A DNA stretch of 64,000 nt from Chrysemys picta bellii (lineage: Eukaryota; Chordata; Testudines; Emydidae): the NCBI RefSeq assembly GCF_011386835.1, contig NC_088800.1, positions 1,860,001 through 1,924,000 on the forward strand, read 5' to 3'. The notes under the pieces are model-generated. The model had not been told where the DNA came from and made no database searches. It saw only the letters and a program-made list of their open reading frames with translations. Numbering within the stretch: position 1 is the first letter of the stretch; every line of letters starts with the position of its first letter. Below, in pieces: positions 60,566 through 64,000 of the stretch. The position numbers and the translations under genes are program-made.

Positions 60566-62530
60566 TACAGAACCAGTCCCGCCCACTTCCACCCCGTACA
60601 TCAGCAAGGTGCTGTTCACAGTCCAAACATTACTGATTTGTGAACGTATCTGCAGTGTCTTTAAATACAAAGTGAAGCAGGAGTATTCATAGGTGCAGAA
60701 TGAAAATCTGCTTAGTGAACAGAAAAATCAATTCCAGACAGTGGAATATCTGTCAATCAAGCTCGTCATAATGCCCACACTGTTACAGTATCTGTCAGTG
60801 GCTCATACCCTCAGTTCACATGTATCACCAACCCTTTAAAAAATTTTTTTTAAATATTTGCAATTATGCTGTTTTTTATCCCTTTTTATCCTTAAACCCA
60901 GTGGGGCCCACTTCACGCCTAGTGAATTACATTAAGGACGGTCAAGTACCATCAGCACCCCATCATAAACTGTGAGGTGTTGAGCACAGCAGTTCATCTC
61001 AAACGTTAACCAGTGGTCTACAGATAATATTTCATCATATTGTTAATGACATTTATAGTCAATGGGTCTGTTCTTGTTTCTGTGTAAGTCAGGGAGCTTT
61101 GCCATTGACTTTAACAGGAGCAGGCATTTTGTCTTGTAAGAATGGGCTATTCTTTGAACTGGAGGGACAGCCCAACATTGAACTTACATAGAAAGTGTTC
61201 CTGCAGTATACATAGGGCTTGCTCCTGTCCTGTCCTACTGAGGTCACTGGGAATTGTGTAGAGAGAGCAGAATCAGGCCCACAATTGTTTGCAATCAGCT
61301 TCTGATCGATTTCTCATTATCTGCCTCTGCAAGTTAAAAGCCATTTGATCTGGGTTGTCCCCTTAGCTACGCACAATGAGGGTGGCTGATAAGAGTAATG
61401 CCTTATGATGGAGAAGGTGACTTCAAGTTCACAAAGTTGTGAGAACTTTACAGTCAAGGCTTTTTGTCGACCAAGAAGCCAGTAATAATAGACCAACTGC
61501 ATGAAAGCCCACAGCTACTCCAATCCCAGTGTCTCTACAGAGGATTTGCTGCTGGCAACAGCGAAGACGAGGTTCCCATGGGAACTGAGAGTGCTGACAT
61601 TTCTAAACTAAAAAAAAAAAAAAAAAGGAAAGAAGAAGCAAAGTATCTAGTCTGCAGAACTTCATGGACATGGATGTATAGAATATATTTCTCTTCCCAG
61701 TAAGGAGCTTTTCTGTGCTTGAAGGTAAGATGCTTTTAAGATAATCCAGGAGTAAAGATATTAGCATGTTTCATCTCGAGGGCAGGATGCAAGCAAAGTG
61801 ATATTTATCTATTTTATGTTTGCTGTGTCATTCCAGGCAGATGTCCTGGAAAGTTCATTTTTACGTGGAGACTTTACCTGTAACTACATTAAAGAAGACA
61901 ACGCTCCAGCACAAAGTTACACCGCGCCATTTGTCTTTCCCGTGCAGAATGATTGAGATAAACAAGACAAATTCCAACGCCATATTGCTGTCGTTAAATT
62001 GTTTGTAAAGGCAACATAGTACTGCCCTGCAGCTCACTTGCTGCATGGTCATTTAATGCCTTAGAGTTTCAAGTGGAATACCTTTTTGGCTTGTACAGAT
62101 GTCCCTCATTATGTCAGTTCAAAACAGCATTGGAAGGACGGCTGACTCCGTAGTGAAGTAGCCATTGGTATCCCCTTGTTAAAATGGCGATGATACTGAC
62201 CTAAACAGAGGTCTCCCAGACAAATGTCCTGGATTGACTACCATACATGAGTGTAATCCCATTATTCTGCACAGCACAAAGTCACACCACAAACTGGCTC
62301 CATTATTTAAAGTCCAATAAAATTTCCCACAGAACTAAAGGGTGGGAGGGGAACAGACTCAGAAACAAGGACATCTGTGTGAGCTTCTGCTCTTCTTAAT
62401 ACAAGATCCTTGAGAGTGAATGGTAGGAAGAGTGTGGGGGGAGGGGACTTACGCAAGAGGTACACGAGTCTGAAAGTGCCTCAGTAAATATTCTGGGGCA
62501 GGAAGAGAAACAAGGAGGAAATACTACATT
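60566..62530. other. Intergenic with short palindromic repeats
   Basis: 61204-61284 (GGGCTTGCTCCTGTCC..CAGAATCAGGCCC) is a short inverted-ended repeat, and 61075-61150 a weaker relative. An A-run lies at 61607-61626. Otherwise nothing recognised. Confidence 0.45.
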
Positions 62531-63382
62531 TTGTTGACCTGGTGGGTAAAAATACATCTGTATAACAAACAAACAAAAACATCAATGAACTGCATCATTC
62601 TGGGATGCCAAACAGCATCATCTATTGTGGGCAGGGGCCGCTGTAGGTTTACGGAAAAGGTGGCTGCTGATACGCCTGATAGATTTATGGGCAGGATTGA
62701 GCGGCTCCTTCATTGGACAGCCACCTTCAACATCTGTAAATGCGGCAAGCCTCTAAAAAGGTTGGTTGGAGCTCTGCGAGAAACAGAAAGAAATCCCTCA
62801 ATGTAAGGCAAAGAAACAAGCCTGACGGAAAACTTCCCTCAGGATTTACCACACAACTGGAGACTTCCTCCTACTCAGCGCTGCAGACTGACCCACAAGC
62901 TGACATGGACAAGGGAACTGATGAAATCCTAGCTCAGCTGGAATGAAAGAAAGTCCTCGAGAGTCGATGGAGCCATGGACCACGCTGAGGATAACATCAA
63001 CCACAGATGTGATGACAGCTGCAGAGCCAGGCAGTGCAGCTGCAGAAAGGAAAAGTAACAAAGGTAATGAACCAGAGGAAGCCCAGGACATGGCGGGAAC
63101 TAGACAAGAGCAAACAGCCCAGTGACTGAAGTGATCAGTGACAGAGAATACTCTTTGCTGGTTGGAAATTATCGGGACTTATTTAGCGATGCTGAGCCTG
63201 GGATCTGCACTCATACACAGCAGAAAGGAAATGGAACAGCAGCACCCAACTTTTACACAGACGTAAATCTCCAAAACCCTGGGGGGGCAGGTTCTGAGTT
63301 GGAACTCAGCACGGCTCCAGGGAGCTCAGCATCTGACCCTGAATCTGGAGTTCGGAGAGATTCAAACTCATGCAGCAAGTGA
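62531..63382 (+). other. Group of four overlapping plus-strand ORFs, unrecognised
   Basis: Open frames 62531-62806, 62740-62946, 62943-63125 and 63122-63382 tile the stretch in shifting frames. They read, for example, HWTATFNICKCGKPLKRLVG, RQRNKPDGKLPSGFTTQLET, MTAAEPGSAAAERKSNKGNE and REYSLLVGNYRDLFSDAEPG. Composition is charged and Ser/Thr/Ala-rich with few long stop-dense gaps. It could be a decayed coding sequence with frameshifts, a non-coding exon or chance. No family recognised and no splice sites I would defend. Confidence 0.25.
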
Positions 63383-63548
63383 GAGCATTAACGATACCTG
63401 TGAACATGCACAAAAAGGTGTTCGTTTGGTGGAAACTTATTATGGGACAGATCCTGCCCCTTCCCTGATGGTTATGATGAGTCCCAGCCTGTTAGTGTGG
63501 GTCTATTTGGGCACAGAAAATGGAGAGTCCATCCATACCTGGGATGGA

Positions 63549-63728
63549 GGGATAGCTCAGTGGTTTGAGCATTGACCTGCTAAACCCAGGCTTGTGAGTT
63601 CAATCCTTGAGGGGACCACTTAGGGATCAGGGGCAAAAATCAGTACTTGGTCCTGCTAGTGAAGGCAGGGGGCTGGACTCAATGACCTTTCAAGGTCTCT
63701 GCTAGTTCTAAGAGATAGAAAAAAAAAT
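63549..63728 (+). mobile_element. Turtle tRNA-Lys-like SINE
   Basis: GGGATAGCTCAGTGGTTTGAGC gives a tRNA-like A box, GTGAGTTCAATCCTTGAGGG the B box, followed by the body GGGGCAAAAATCAGTACTTGG and TCCTGCTAGTGAAGGCAGGG, a CR1-like 3' part (GGCTGGACTCAATGACCTTT) and an A-rich tail. This is the typical cryptodiran turtle SINE, transcribed by RNA polymerase III and moved by CR1 enzymes. Near full length. It is the best single clue to the organism. Confidence 0.88.
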
Positions 63729-63747
63729 TATTTGTATCACATTAGCA

Positions 63748-63833
63748 CCCAGCTGCCACACTCAGGACCAGGGCCCCATTGTTCCACAGACAGAGAGTAG
63801 AACGCAGCTCTGCCCCAGAGAACTCACCCTCTA
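63748..63833. mobile_element. Old LINE 3'-end-like fragment
   Basis: CAGGACCAGGGCCCCATTGTTCCACAGACAGAG and CCCCAGAGAACTCACCCTCTAG match the family at 49926-50030. Confidence 0.45.
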
Positions 63834-63968
63834 GGGATATGTCTACACAGCTGTCATTTCCAGACCTGGTAGCTGTACACGCACTAGCTCTGCCCAAGCA
63901 AGTGCCTTGAAGTAGCCATGGCTGCCTGAGCTGGAAATTGTACCTTCCAGCTCCCGTGTAGACGTAGA
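63834..63968. mobile_element. Short Harbinger-type MITE
   Basis: Begins GGGATATGTCTACACAGCTG and ends CTCCCGTGTAGACGTAG, inverted Harbinger-like termini, next to CTA. About 135 bases, non-coding. Confidence 0.65.
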
Positions 63969-64000
63969 AAGACAAGATGTAAAAGGTGAGTGAAGCAAAT

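Noticed and set aside
63549..63620. Candidate tRNA gene with A and B boxes
   Set aside because: Head of a SINE with LINE-like 3' part and A tail; no complete cloverleaf.

Overview
The window is vertebrate nuclear DNA, most likely from a turtle (hard-shelled cryptodire). The basis is the repeat complement: a tRNA-Lys-like SINE of turtle type (63549-63728), CR1 LINEs, many short hAT elements with 8-bp target duplications, PIF/Harbinger elements, MIR-type SINEs and Penelope-like pieces. Genus or species cannot be read from the sequence.

The one host-gene exon I can support is coding exon 1 of FRMD5 (FERM domain-containing protein 5), minus strand, 21414-21515: 34 codons ending at a GT splice donor. 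It lies in a CpG island with an inverted CCAAT box and GC boxes. Positions 1-21413 are therefore the start of FRMD5 intron 1, and everything right of about 21.8 kb is 5' flanking, intergenic DNA. The exon is bracketed by two unstable-looking repeats: a CA/CCCGGTG repeat starting a few bases inside intron 1, and a C-rich minisatellite of about 1 kb just upstream of the promoter (21780-22790).

The left part (1-21.4 kb) is AT-rich intron with old MIR pieces, palindromic short repeats, two complete hAT elements, tRNA-like SINE units, a Penelope reverse-transcriptase fragment and Harbinger MITE pieces. From 22.8 to 35.4 kb are a solo LTR (26345-27015), a 5.2-kb array of a 54-bp satellite with higher-order repeats (27708-32902), another hAT copy and a stretch rich in short inverted repeats. 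From 35464 to 39518 lies a nearly complete PIF/Harbinger transposon: a Myb/SANT-like gene (plus strand, decayed), a DDE transposase gene (minus strand, one frameshift), convergent, with an unexplained antisense ORF in the intron of the Myb-like gene.

The right part (39.5-64 kb) is a stack of nested repeats. Two minus-strand CR1 copies (44457-47135 and 51206-53530) were each hit by two hAT elements, most with recognisable 8-bp duplications. Several hAT elements carry G/C-rich tandem repeats, and two with different ends share one repeat family. An older plus-strand CR1-like copy (56443-57835) lies between two related repeats of unassigned class. A group of overlapping ORFs at 62531-63382 is unexplained. 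No tRNA, rRNA, CRISPR array or second host gene was recognised.
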